Made by a program: the position numbers and the translations under genes. DNA of 64,000 nucleotides from Fistulifera solaris (taxonomy: Eukaryota; Bacillariophyta; Bacillariophyceae; Naviculales; Stauroneidaceae). Location of the stretch: assembly GCA_030295235.1 (NCBI GenBank), contig AP026144.1, positions 1 through 64,000 on the forward strand, given 5' to 3'. Of the stretch, positions 10,022 through 19,589 are shown one piece after another; position 1 is the first letter of the stretch; every line of letters begins with the position of its first letter. Below the pieces are notes generated by a model. It did no database searches and was not told the DNA's origin. It saw only the letters and a program-made list of their open reading frames with translations.

Positions 10022-12602
10022 ATGCTCGGCTGGATCAATGATTGCGCTGAAAAGCTGATTATTCACAAGTTTGGATTAGAAGCGTGGCATACTGTCAAGT
10101 CCAAGGCGAAGTGCTACGTCGAGGATGGAGGATTCTTGAAACTCGAAAGCTATTCGGATCAGAGCACTATCGACCTCGTTGTTGCTGCAAGTGAAGTCTC
10201 CGGACTCACCGTTGATCAAGTCCTTGAAGCGTTGGGTGAGTTCTGGGCACCATATGTTGCTGGTGAAGGCTACGAAAATCTCCTTTGGTGTCAAGGATCG
10301 ACATTTAAAGACTGGTTGACGAACATTAACGCCATACATTCCCACCTACAAACGACATTTCCCAACAAGATGACGATGCCGGAGTTTTGGGTGGAGATGG
10401 ACGATCACGACGAATCAATTATCTTGTACTATTTGTCTTCAAGAGGAAATCTTCTCGCTCCCATCGCCGAGGGCATTGTTAAATCTGTGGCCAAGACTGA
10501 ATTCGAACTTAATATTATCTTCGAAAAACTGACAACTCAAGGAGTAGATGGTGCAAAGGTCACCAGGTACGTAATAAGTTGCCGAAACGAAGAACAGCAT
10601 CAACTTTAGCTCGATCTTACAACGCTTTACTTCCGTCCCGCACAACAGTTGGAGGATCACCACCGAGGATCCGCTCGACATGTACAAGCTTACGCAAAAG
10701 AAAAGTTGCTACGGAGAAATTCATCCCGTCTCTGAAATCAAATGTCCTTTTACCGGTGTCGTGTATACCACTCCTTCCGAATTCAATGTTGAAAGCCACG
10801 AGGAAAGTCGTCTCAAGACAGCCAATCTCGTGCCCCGTCACTGGAGTGACGTTTTCCGAGGAAGCCCGCGGCCCGATGCAGAGCTGTGAAATTAATACAT
10901 CTGCGGACTTGATGGCTGAAAAAGACTTCATGACCCACATTGAAGAGGAAGAAGACGAGCCCAAATTTTCGCGACGAACCTCTTTCAGTGACCAATCATT
11001 AAGCACGTCCGTCACAAAAAGCTATTCTTCAACAACTTCTGACCCGAATGGCGGATTGTCGGCAAGGGTTACCAAGAAATTGTTTCCCTACCACATTACG
11101 TTGGGCCCTGATTTGTGCATTCTTCAAGTCGGCAAAGCGCTTCCCAAACTGTTGAATGTGTACGAAGACGACCTTCTTGGGATGCCTGCATCGCAAATAT
11201 TTGAAATCCAAAAGCCTGCGGCAGCCGTCTGGAGTTCTAGTTGGCTTCGGAAACTGGAAGATCAGTCTTTGACAGTCAAGCCGACCATGTCAGCTGCTCA
11301 AAAGCTCGTATTCAAAGGCAGCGCAGTTCGTCTCAACGATCGAAAAGCAGCAGACTGGATCGTTATCCTGTGCCCAGATGCCAATAACTTGGACGAGCTG
11401 CGCGACATGGAGTTGACACTGAGCGATCTTCCCGTACACGGATCGCACCGCGATGCTGTGTTCCTCCGAGAGCACCTCAGTAGCCAAATGAACGATGCGT
11501 TGAAAATGGAAAAGCTTAGCAAGTCCTTGCAAAGGAAAAAAAGCTGCTCGAGTCGCTTCTTCCCGAGCACGCTGCCGAAGGCTTGCGAATGGGTCGCAGT
11601 GTAGAGCCGCGTCTTCACAACAATGTCACCGTCTTCTTCTCAGACATCGTGGGCTTTACAAATATTTGCGACCAGATCTTTCCGTGGGAGGTCATCAACA
11701 TGCTCAATCAGCTCTACTGCATCATGGATTGCTTAGCCATGAAGTTCAATTTATTCAAAGTGGAAACGATCGGAGACGCCTACGTCTGCTGCAGTGGCCT
11801 TCCGGATAGTGACGAAAACCATGCCCGCAACGTCGCCAATTTCGCTCTTGCCGTCAGTCATTGTTGCGGGCTAGTTAAGTCTCCTATGGACGGAAAGCCT
11901 ATTCAACTGCGTATCGGGATTCATTCCGGATCTTGCGCAAGTGGTGTAGTTGGTGTGACCAACCCACGTTATTGTGTTTTCGGTGACACTATCAACACTA
12001 CTGCTCGTCATGAAAGCACTGGCGAAGCAGGTAAGGTACACTGTTCTGAGGTGACTCGAAAGGAATTGGAAAGAAAAGCCCCCGAGCTGTTTGCTTTTGA
12101 AGACCGCGGTTTGATTGAAATGAAGGGCAAGGGTCAGCAAAACACCCACTGGTTGTACGCTTCCGAAATGAACGAGTTTGCCAACCAAACTGGCTTGAAA
12201 GCTCTGGTAGATCTCGTGAAGAAGGACTTAACAAAGATGGAATCGTTCAAAGCCGAAGATACGGTTCGCAGCGACACCCAGGACTTTCTTCATGGAAGTG
12301 AGTCTCCCCTTTATAGTCCCAGGAAGCACATCGTTCGACGAGTGTCAGCTACTCTCACTGAAACGTCGACGAACAGTGAGTCCTCCGATGGGAACGACGA
12401 TATGCATTCTCTCCGGATTGCTCCCGACTTGCTCGAAAAGAGTCCTTCAACGAAACACATTCATAGCGTTTCATTAGTTCACGACCTTTCCGAGAGGGAG
12501 GTCATTTCTCTCTTGTCTCCCCTCTCTCGAGCTGACGAGAAAGAACTTTTATTTCATGTGAAGTCTCGCTACCGAATCGTGGTTATAATAAACTTATCAT
12601 AA
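10022..12602 (+). CDS. Soluble guanylate cyclase with H-NOX sensor (H-NOX / HNOBA / cyclase)
   Basis: Converts GTP to cGMP, probably gated by a gas bound to heme. Residues 1-185 form an H-NOX domain: the proximal heme His lies in NINAIHSHLQTTFP and the YxSxR heme-propionate motif reads YYLSSRGNLLAPIAEG. A GT-AG intron (10567-10648) follows. Next come an acidic linker, an HNOBA/PAS-like region (LFPYHITLGPDLCILQVG) and a signalling helix (FLREHLSSQMNDALKMEKL). The class III cyclase domain (from about 11600) keeps both metal Asp residues (FFSDIVGFT, IGDAYV) and the guanine-specifying Glu and Cys (KVETIGDAYV, RYCVFGDTIN), with the NTTARHESTGEAGK loop. The C-terminal tail is Ser-rich. The frame shifts by one at an A7 run (11536-11542) inside the signalling helix, LQR continuing as EKKLLESLLPEHAAEGL, and also changes near 10780-10820; the first is probably a sequencing indel. 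One subunit carries all domains, as in animal beta subunits. Confidence 0.9.
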
Positions 12603-12993
12603 ATTAGAGAATTGACCCATTATTGCGATAGATCATTTCTCCGTATTGGTGTTTTGTTGCCGACGAAAAGTATTGTGCGTCTCGTCGTTTTTACGGGACC
12701 GTATTAGCATTGAGTTTCATTCGATGTCCTAAGGACAAATTGCAACTGGCGAACCGCAGTACCGGTACTGGTACGGTACTTGTATAGGGGCATGAGGCAT
12801 GAGTGTGGAGGAGGAGTCTCTTTATTAGGGAGAGCTAGTAGTTATCGTTTGTGGTCTGTCCGTTGGTCGATAACTCTTTCGCATCGTTCATCGATCGCAA
12901 TAAAAACAATACTCCAGATTTGCGTATTATTGTAAGTCTTGTAGTCTAGCCTTACATTCTTTAATCGTATAAGCAAGCAACGAATGATAAAAC
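12603..12993. other. Intergenic region
   Basis: Separates two same-strand genes. The only notable feature is a cluster of overlapping GGTAC words (AGTACCGGTACTGGTACGG) at 12758-12780, a word that recurs in other gene gaps of this window. No ORF is convincing. Confidence 0.6.
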
Positions 12994-14673
12994 ATGCATT
13001 CCATACGAGCATTCAGTCATTTGCTCGCCTTTTTTCTCGTTGCTTATGGCTGGCAAGAAGGCTGGAGTTTTGCGCTAGTACCTTCGTCAGTCACCTCTAG
13101 TGCCCTCAACGGACGTCAATTTAAGTCTTTAGCACGCAGCAACACTATTTGTTGGGCAACACCCAAAAACGTTTCTTCTTCAACGTCGTCGTCATCTTCC
13201 TTGCCGGAAACTCCCCTGGCTCAGCCGCAGCAATCGCTAAAAGATGAAGTAAAAGCATCAACTGTATTACAGCAAAGAGACGCAAGAATTGCTAAACGAA
13301 TGCAATTGCAATGGTGCAATAATGGCTTTTGTCAAGATGTCCTTCGAGAAAAAGTTGTAGGAACGAGAAATCAAATTGTTCTTCGAGGTCCAGCGACAGG
13401 TCAGGTTGTTTATCACTGGCAATCGTTGACGCAAGAGACTCGAAACAACAACAAGAAAAGCGATTTGTATCAAGAGCAGACAGACACGGCCACTGTGATA
13501 AAAGACCCCTTTGTTTTGATACTCATTCGACCTGGTGATGATACTCTCATACAAGCAGCTGCCAAAGCGATTCAAGCGCTGAGCGAGTTTGGTGTGCAAG
13601 TCTTACTAGACCCGAGTACGGCCGCGCGTGTGAAGTATTACTTCGGTGTCGATAGTGACAATGTTCATCTCTTTGAAGCAACGTCAACGCCCGGTTTCGG
13701 TGATGATATTCGGGACGAGTCAGATACGGATACTATTCGTGATCACGATTCATACTTGTACGGTCAGTCACATCCTACTGGAAACCCTGTGGCTGCTCAC
13801 GCGCCGGATCTTATCTGCACACTCGGTGGTGATGGCTTGTTGATGCATGCTGGCATGATGTTTCAAGGCGCGGTACCGCCCATTTTGTGTGTTGCGGGTG
13901 GTAGTTTGGGATTCTTGACGCCGTTCCGACAAGATGAAATGGTGGAGGCTCTTTTGATTGCACTGGGACTGCAAACAAGTAGCAGTATTGCCGATCAAGA
14001 CAGTACCCCACTCATACTGCCCGATATCGATGTATTTCCACCGAATATGCCCACATATGCATATACTCCGAAAGAAGTCAACGGTGATCGCACTCGACCC
14101 AAGTTAAAGTTTGGACTCGGCAATCGCATCTACCTTTCGATTCGGATGCGATTGGAATGTGCGGTAGTGAGCAAGGATGGGTCCATCCGGTCCCGGTACA
14201 ACGTCCTTAATGAGGTGGTTGTAGATAGGGGAAGTAGTCCTTACCTTGCGGCGTTGGAGTGTTTTTGCGACGACTCTCATTTGACAACAGTCCAAGCCGA
14301 TGGAGTAATTTTCGCGACACCGACGGGCAGTACGGCGTATTCGCTCGCAGCCGGATCATCTGTGGTTCATCCGGCCGTGCCATGTATTCTACTAACTCCA
14401 ATATGCCCCCATGTATTGTCTTTTCGGTCTATGATTTTTCCCGATCATGTCATTTTGCGATGCTATGTACCAGAGGACGCGCGCGCTGGTGCGTCCGTCG
14501 CCTTTGACGGGAAACATCGACAAGAATTGCGCCGAGGCGAATCGCTCCAAGTCAAAATGAGCCCTTACCCCGTCCCTACGATCAACAGGGTAGATCAAAC
14601 CGCTGACTGGCTGGGTAACTTGAAAAGTAATTTCAATTTTAACGCCCGTCCACGTCAACGTCCTCTCCGTTGA
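12994..14673 (+). CDS. NAD kinase, probably plastid-targeted
   Basis: Phosphorylates NAD to NADP. The catalytic core shows LGGDGLLMHA (GGDG motif, residue about 277), CVAGGSLGFLTPF, VLNEVVVDRG (NE motif) and ATPTGSTAYSLAAGSSVVHP, followed by LTPICPHVLSFRS, all diagnostic of the family. The first 30 residues are a signal peptide ending near GWSFALVPSS, and a Ser/Thr-rich stretch follows; this is the bipartite leader expected for import into a secondary plastid, although cleavage before Phe is only inferred. A low-complexity insert (about residues 155-170) and an Asp-rich insert (about 235-260) lengthen it compared with bacterial enzymes (about 290 residues); 559 residues fits plant and algal forms. 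Single exon. NADP supply for photosynthetic electron transport is the likely role. Confidence 0.92.
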   Translation: MHSIRAFSHLLAFFLVAYGWQEGWSFALVPSSVTSSALNGRQFKSLARSNTICWATPKNVSSSTSSSSSLPETPLAQPQQSLKDEVKASTVLQQRDARIAKRMQLQWCNNGFCQDVLREKVVGTRNQIVLRGPATGQVVYHWQSLTQETRNNNKKSDLYQEQTDTATVIKDPFVLILIRPGDDTLIQAAAKAIQALSEFGVQVLLDPSTAARVKYYFGVDSDNVHLFEATSTPGFGDDIRDESDTDTIRDHDSYLYGQSHPTGNPVAAHAPDLICTLGGDGLLMHAGMMFQGAVPPILCVAGGSLGFLTPFRQDEMVEALLIALGLQTSSSIADQDSTPLILPDIDVFPPNMPTYAYTPKEVNGDRTRPKLKFGLGNRIYLSIRMRLECAVVSKDGSIRSRYNVLNEVVVDRGSSPYLAALECFCDDSHLTTVQADGVIFATPTGSTAYSLAAGSSVVHPAVPCILLTPICPHVLSFRSMIFPDHVILRCYVPEDARAGASVAFDGKHRQELRRGESLQVKMSPYPVPTINRVDQTADWLGNLKSNFNFNARPRQRPLR

Positions 14674-15081
14674 TGAATTTGAATGAAAAAGGAACGAAAT
14701 TACATTGAAGAAATGGTACGTGTCTCATAAGTGCGCTTTTATCGATCAGTTCCTATGATTCAGATTTTTATCGAGAGACCCTTTGCCGCTGCAGTTTGTC
14801 TAGCATGTCTAGATGAACGTGATAGTGTCGAGGATCCGGTCCAGAAATTGTTGCTTCGCTCTGTGGATAGAGCCTATTCTGTTGCACAACGGAAGGACTG
14901 GAGCGACTTGTGATTACACGAGTCGGTTGATGTATCGTAATGGATTATGAGATATGAGGGATGCTTGCTACCTTAATGTTCGTCTATGTCTTTTTGAGGC
15001 ACTTGATCTCACACTTTATAAGTGACTTGTCTCTTTGCAGTCCAAGCAAGTGCACTTGTGAGCTCACAAGGAGTTATCGCA
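14674..15081. other. Short convergent intergenic region
   Basis: Lies between the 3' ends of the NAD kinase and the F-box gene, which point at each other. An open frame of 60 codons (14731-14913) has no recognisable similarity. Nothing else seen. Confidence 0.5.
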
Positions 15082-17277
15082 TTAAACGGAGCGCTTATGA
15101 TAATCATCCAAATCGATTACTAGCAGGCCTTCATGGAACGGAATGGCGCCTTCCGACAACAGATTTCCCGTTTTTGTGCTGACTATAATATACCGTTCAT
15201 TACACGTCATTTTCAAGCTTTCATAATCTTCAATGCCTCCCAAAGCGGCGTGTCGAATGCGATTGACAAACCGGACACGGGGACTCGTCCCGGGTGCACT
15301 CAAATCAAATACACCCCCATCGAGCTGTTTTCCTGTGAAGCACTCCTGATGAACCGGATGATCGATTAACGCTATGATTTCGTACACCAGTATAATCAGT
15401 GAAATATGATCCTGACCAAACACAATCAAACGCCTTCCGTCGTAGTGAATTTGGGGAGTGCGTTGCGTGGAGAGGGGAAGGTGAATCATGGTGCGAGTTT
15501 GGAATTGCCGATTTTGCGTCTCGTTGTGAATCCCATAATGCCACACGAGAAGCGTACTACCGTGAATTTGGCTTTTATGGACCGTGCAAAAACCGCGTTC
15601 TTCGATAGATACACTCTTGGGTGGGTGAATCGACTGAATCGGTGATTCGGTAGCAAACGGCACGACGTCATTGAGCCCTATTTCTTGGACGAGGACAGGA
15701 GTTGCTGGCGTTGTACACACACTCCACAGCATGAGTCGAGCTGGAAGAGTTGCTACAATCAGGTAATTCCCCGAGGCACAGATGCCCAGTGCCGAAACCC
15801 GACTTTGACATTCGATGATAAACTTGGCAGCTGGAAAATACCGACTAGGATCGACAATGCCATCGGAGTCACTCTGGGACGAGGCAGAATACTCCACCAT
15901 AGGATATACAAGCACCTGCGAATTTCCCAGAGGTTGATTCCAGTGTCGAATGAGGTGATCGCCATTCGGCATAGACGGATTGAGATACACCAGTTTATTA
16001 TTGGCGCACAATTCGACCCACTGAAAATCTCCTCGCACACGACAAATCCATTGCGAGAGCGTTTGATTCTCTTTCCGGAACCATGACATGATTTCAAAAC
16101 ATTCTAACATCGATTCATCATGATTAAGACGTTCGGTATAAAGCGCCCGTCCGACTGACAACATAGTGGTACTACCCATCGATTCGTTCTCACCGTCTAC
16201 AGTAAGCAAGACGGGCTTCGCATCCAAACCAATGTGTGCGATTTCAACCTGTACTTCACCGGACTCATCTTGCTCATCCATGGGAAAGAAACGTCGGTGT
16301 CCATTTTGTTGTAGTCGCGAAGCATGCGTCCAAAAGTAGTTCATCCAATCCACGTCCAACATAGGATCATCGTGAGAGATGAGGACATGCTGCGGATCTT
16401 TGTGATACTTGCTGTTGTAAAGGGAATGATTACGTCGTACTCTATCTTCAAACGCGACTGCTGCTAATTCAATTCGTTCATCTTCTTCCTGTTCTGGTGT
16501 CCACATGTTACTGCTGGTCGTCGCAGTTAGAGGATGAATCAAAGTAGAAAGTGGAGGCGAATGAAGAGGCGTTGAGTGAGTGCTCGTCATCGATGATGAT
16601 AACGATGACGACAAGAAAAATGTCTGGTCGCTGCTATACAGCAAGCCAGCACTTTGTGAGATAATGCAACCGGCCGCCTGTTGCATGGCCTGTTCCATCA
16701 TTCCTTCGTCGGAATGAACGGCATTGTCGAGTACCGATGCATAGAGGGACAGACTGTGCGTGAAGGGATTGAGTAATAAAAATTCACTCCCTGTCGCCGT
16801 GGAAGTAAGTACAAATGAATCACATGCAAAATTGACCGGTGGGGGATCGTTCCACCATATAGTCTCAGGCTCACCAGCATTATCATCGGGTAAAATAGGA
16901 AGAAAACTGAAGAGCCGATTGGAAAACGACAAACTGCTGCCGGTGCTACGACGACGAAGATGACGACCCCACAGCATCTTTTGCAGCAAAGTACGATATT
17001 GCAGCTCCTGCAAAATCGTCTCAACGGAACCGTCGTGAGGAAAGTCTTGAAGAGAGAAACCTTGTTGACGAAAGAAATTTCCCCAGACGTGTTTGAGGGA
17101 CGGCAATGTCAACCGTAACTTCCAAGACGAGTTGATCAATTCTTTCCACCGTATTGCGGAAGAGAGGTCCAAGTAAGAAAGAACAATGGCTAACAAGTCT
17201 TCTCCCAAGTCTTGGAGAGAGAGCAAAGAGTCATTGCCGTTGCTGATGCAGGGCGAAGAAAAATTGTCTTCTGTCAT
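15082..17277 (-). CDS. F-box protein with possible C-terminal beta-propeller
   Basis: A single-exon protein of 731 residues. Residues about 20-60 (LGEDLLAIVLSYLDLSSAIR, then WKELINSSWK) match an F-box, the SKP1-binding motif that would place it in an SCF ubiquitin ligase. A Ser/Thr-rich disordered stretch follows (about 215-250). The C-terminal half has spaced beta-strand-like segments (SRVSALGICASGNYLIVATL, LMLWSVCTTPATPVLVQEIG, RLIVFGQDHISLIILVYEI) typical of WD40-like propellers, though WD dipeptides are mostly missing. The substrate is unknown. It could also be a member of a lineage-specific F-box family with no true propeller. Confidence 0.7.
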   Translation of the reverse strand: MTEDNFSSPCISNGNDSLLSLQDLGEDLLAIVLSYLDLSSAIRWKELINSSWKLRLTLPSLKHVWGNFFRQQGFSLQDFPHDGSVETILQELQYRTLLQKMLWGRHLRRRSTGSSLSFSNRLFSFLPILPDDNAGEPETIWWNDPPPVNFACDSFVLTSTATGSEFLLLNPFTHSLSLYASVLDNAVHSDEGMMEQAMQQAAGCIISQSAGLLYSSDQTFFLSSSLSSSMTSTHSTPLHSPPLSTLIHPLTATTSSNMWTPEQEEDERIELAAVAFEDRVRRNHSLYNSKYHKDPQHVLISHDDPMLDVDWMNYFWTHASRLQQNGHRRFFPMDEQDESGEVQVEIAHIGLDAKPVLLTVDGENESMGSTTMLSVGRALYTERLNHDESMLECFEIMSWFRKENQTLSQWICRVRGDFQWVELCANNKLVYLNPSMPNGDHLIRHWNQPLGNSQVLVYPMVEYSASSQSDSDGIVDPSRYFPAAKFIIECQSRVSALGICASGNYLIVATLPARLMLWSVCTTPATPVLVQEIGLNDVVPFATESPIQSIHPPKSVSIEERGFCTVHKSQIHGSTLLVWHYGIHNETQNRQFQTRTMIHLPLSTQRTPQIHYDGRRLIVFGQDHISLIILVYEIIALIDHPVHQECFTGKQLDGGVFDLSAPGTSPRVRFVNRIRHAALGGIEDYESLKMTCNERYIIVSTKTGNLLSEGAIPFHEGLLVIDLDDYHKRSV

Positions 17278-17630
17278 TCTCTATAACCGTAATAACCTTT
17301 GCAGTGGCCACAGTGTAATATTGCGTCGGTCTGCTGTGCAAAGAATATTTTAATGAAGGAAACAGCGAAAAGCGACAATACTTGAGAAGAAACTTTCTTG
17401 AATTAATAAGAATGTTGTTGACGTTTGTTGAAAATAAAAAATAAAATTGTGTGTTCTCATGTTCTTTTTCTCGTGTGTGTGAGAACGCGAGACGCGAGGA
17501 GACATCGCTCCAAAGAATCTCCAATGTCGCTGCGGCAACCACAGACAATCCGAAAATTATTACCAGTACCAGTATTGCTCCTTTTCGTTTTGTTGAAATA
17601 ATGGGGGCATGGGGCATGGGGATATGGGTG

Positions 17631-18287
17631 AAACGGGTGTGACTAAGTAACGATTAATTTTACTCAAAGACTGGGTACCGATGCGCATGAGTGAGAGACG
17701 AGCTAGGATGATCATGAATCATTTGATAAATCCCGTGTAGAAAAAATAATAGTGTGTGGTGGGTGGTGGCGTGTGGTGTGTGCGGTGTGCGGGGGAAAGG
17801 ATTTCATCTTTCATCGACAAAAATTCGCTTTTTGTGTGTGAAAAGAGTGTAAATAAATGACGACTCCTCTTGGCGGGTCATCTCCTACTACAATTTTTCT
17901 GATATATTCTGGTGGACCTTTTGGACCGTCCGTCGTTGAACTTACTTAGGAAGAAAGACATTCCTAAGCGACATGCCATCCTCCAAAACTTCTTGGATAC
18001 AGCCAATCAGAACTCAGAACGCTTTGATCCACGTTTCCAGAAAATGTGGAGACGTCGTGTTTTCACGTCTCCAGAAAATAATGTGGACACGTGGGGTTTT
18101 CACGGGTCCAGAAAATGTGGACTCGAGATCTTTTACGTGTCCAGATAATGTGGACTCGAGATCTTTTACGTGTCCAGAAAATAATGTGGACACGTGGGTA
18201 AACGGGTGTGACTATGTAACGATTAATTTTACTTAAAGACTGGGTACCGATGCGCATGAGTGAGAGACGAGCTAGGATGGTCATGAG
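17631..18287. repeat. 88-bp direct repeat pair (17631-17717 and 18200-18287)
   Basis: The block beginning AAACGGGTGTGACTA and running through GACTGGGTACCGATGCGCATG to GAGCTAGGATG occurs twice, about 570 bases apart, with only a few substitutions. The second copy interrupts the stem-loop array, so a local duplication or insertion joined these elements. The gap 17278-18823 otherwise holds GT-rich low-complexity sequence (17755-17850) and no gene. Confidence 0.85.
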
Positions 18288-18490
18288 GTGTTTCCACGTG
18301 TCCAGATAATGTGGACACGAGATCTTTTACGTTTCCAGAAAATGTGGAGACGCGATCTTTTTACCTGTCCAGAAAATGTGGACACGAGATCTTTTACCTG
18401 TTCAGAAAATGTGGAGACGCGATCTTTTTACCTGTCCAGAAAATGTGGAGACGCGATCTTTTTACCTGTTCAGAAAATGTGAAGATATCT
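18030..18490. repeat. Array of short inverted repeats (stem-loop units)
   Basis: About eleven units share the core TCCAGAAAATGTGGA, flanked by complementary arms and spaced about 43 bases apart in the second half (18290-18490); AGATCTTTT or CGATCTTTTT lies between units. Arms change together: CGTGTCCA pairs with TGGACACG (18296-18318), while CGTTTCCA faces TGGAGACG. Units at 18049-18190 have less perfect arms. The array is interrupted by the 88-bp repeat. No ORF in it is credible. Confidence 0.8.
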
Positions 18491-18823
18491 TTTTACGAGT
18501 ACTTGTACCATAGGTATTAATGAAAGATAAGGCGACGTAGGATGAATGAACTTCTTTTCGTCGCGCCTACAAAGTACTCGCGCACGCAAATGGAGAAACA
18601 CCGCATCATCGCATCGTCCCATTTACTCTGTTTCTGTTGTATCTATTTTGCTTTACAATGCTCATTTAAAAAAAAACGGAAAGCCTCTAGTAGTCTGGTT
18701 GGATGCTAATGCGGAATCCAATCTCTTAATTGCTGTGTTTATAATTGTAATTGTTATCGCGAAACTGACAACAAAGCTAAAACCGCTCTCATCTTACAAT
18801 ACTCGCAATCTGCTAACAATAAC

Positions 18824-19579
18824 ATGCTAGAGGAGGAGGAAGAAAACGAACTTATACAATCACTCCTGCGAGACCAGTCTATTTCTTTTGATTCACCAGA
18901 CGGCATCACGATCCTTCGAACTCACGTGAGACAAAGAGAAACATGGGATTGCGGTATTTCCTGTCTGGAAATGATTCTTTCTAATGACGGCAATAACTCA
19001 GAGCTTTATAGTGCTTTACTAGATCGAATAGGAAAGAGCACACAATCAATATGGACGGCAGATCTGGTGTGGTGTTTCTATCATCAATACAACAACATTG
19101 ATAAAGAACGACATCGCTGTTGTTTGTTTATGACAAAGTCGCTGTGGCCGAATCAGGAATGGGAACAATTAGATTACTATCAACAAGCGTATGCGAGCGA
19201 TTCGCAGCGTGTGACATATCGTGTTCACGAAATGCAGCAGCAGCAACATTCACGAAATCATGTGTTGTTGTGTCCTCGGACTGAATCCTTATCTATAAGA
19301 GTTGTTAAAGACTTGGTGAAACGCGAGGACTGTGTCGCCATGGCGTTGGTAGATCATACTTTGCTGTTGAGCCAACCGCTCGCCCGCACCGGACATTATG
19401 TTGGGCATTACATTGTGCTGACAGGAGTGCTTCCGAACAATATGCTGGTAGTCCACAATCCAGCCTTGGATGACGGGCCGACTTACGTCTCGCTTGAGAT
19501 CTTTGAACAAGCTTGGAGAGCACAGGGGACAGACGAAGATATTGTCTTTTTCTTTACTCAACAACAGCGTGCACATTGA
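18824..19579 (+). CDS. GUCD1-like protein (Guanylylate_cyc_2 family, papain-like fold)
   Basis: Resembles the eukaryotic GUCD1 family, which despite its name has a C39/papain-like Cys-His architecture. Visible hallmarks: VRQRETWDCGISCLEMIL (Cys in the Gln-x-x-x-W-x-C setting, residue about 43), ALVDHTLL, GHYVGHYIVLTGVL (catalytic His) and VVHNPA. Length 251 residues is close to the family size. The ATG at 18824 starts an acidic run (EEEEENE). A membrane-like segment encoded just upstream (18546-18830) is in another frame and not adopted. Its 3' end lies only 10 bases from the convergent neighbour's stop codon. The biochemical role of the family is not settled. Confidence 0.8.
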   Translation: MLEEEEENELIQSLLRDQSISFDSPDGITILRTHVRQRETWDCGISCLEMILSNDGNNSELYSALLDRIGKSTQSIWTADLVWCFYHQYNNIDKERHRCCLFMTKSLWPNQEWEQLDYYQQAYASDSQRVTYRVHEMQQQQHSRNHVLLCPRTESLSIRVVKDLVKREDCVAMALVDHTLLLSQPLARTGHYVGHYIVLTGVLPNNMLVVHNPALDDGPTYVSLEIFEQAWRAQGTDEDIVFFFTQQQRAH

Positions 19580-19589
19580 GCACGCATTT

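Noticed and set aside
11583-12602. Separate adenylate/guanylate cyclase gene
   Set aside because: The frame break falls at an A7 run in the signalling helix that always precedes this domain; it is the C-terminal part of the H-NOX cyclase.
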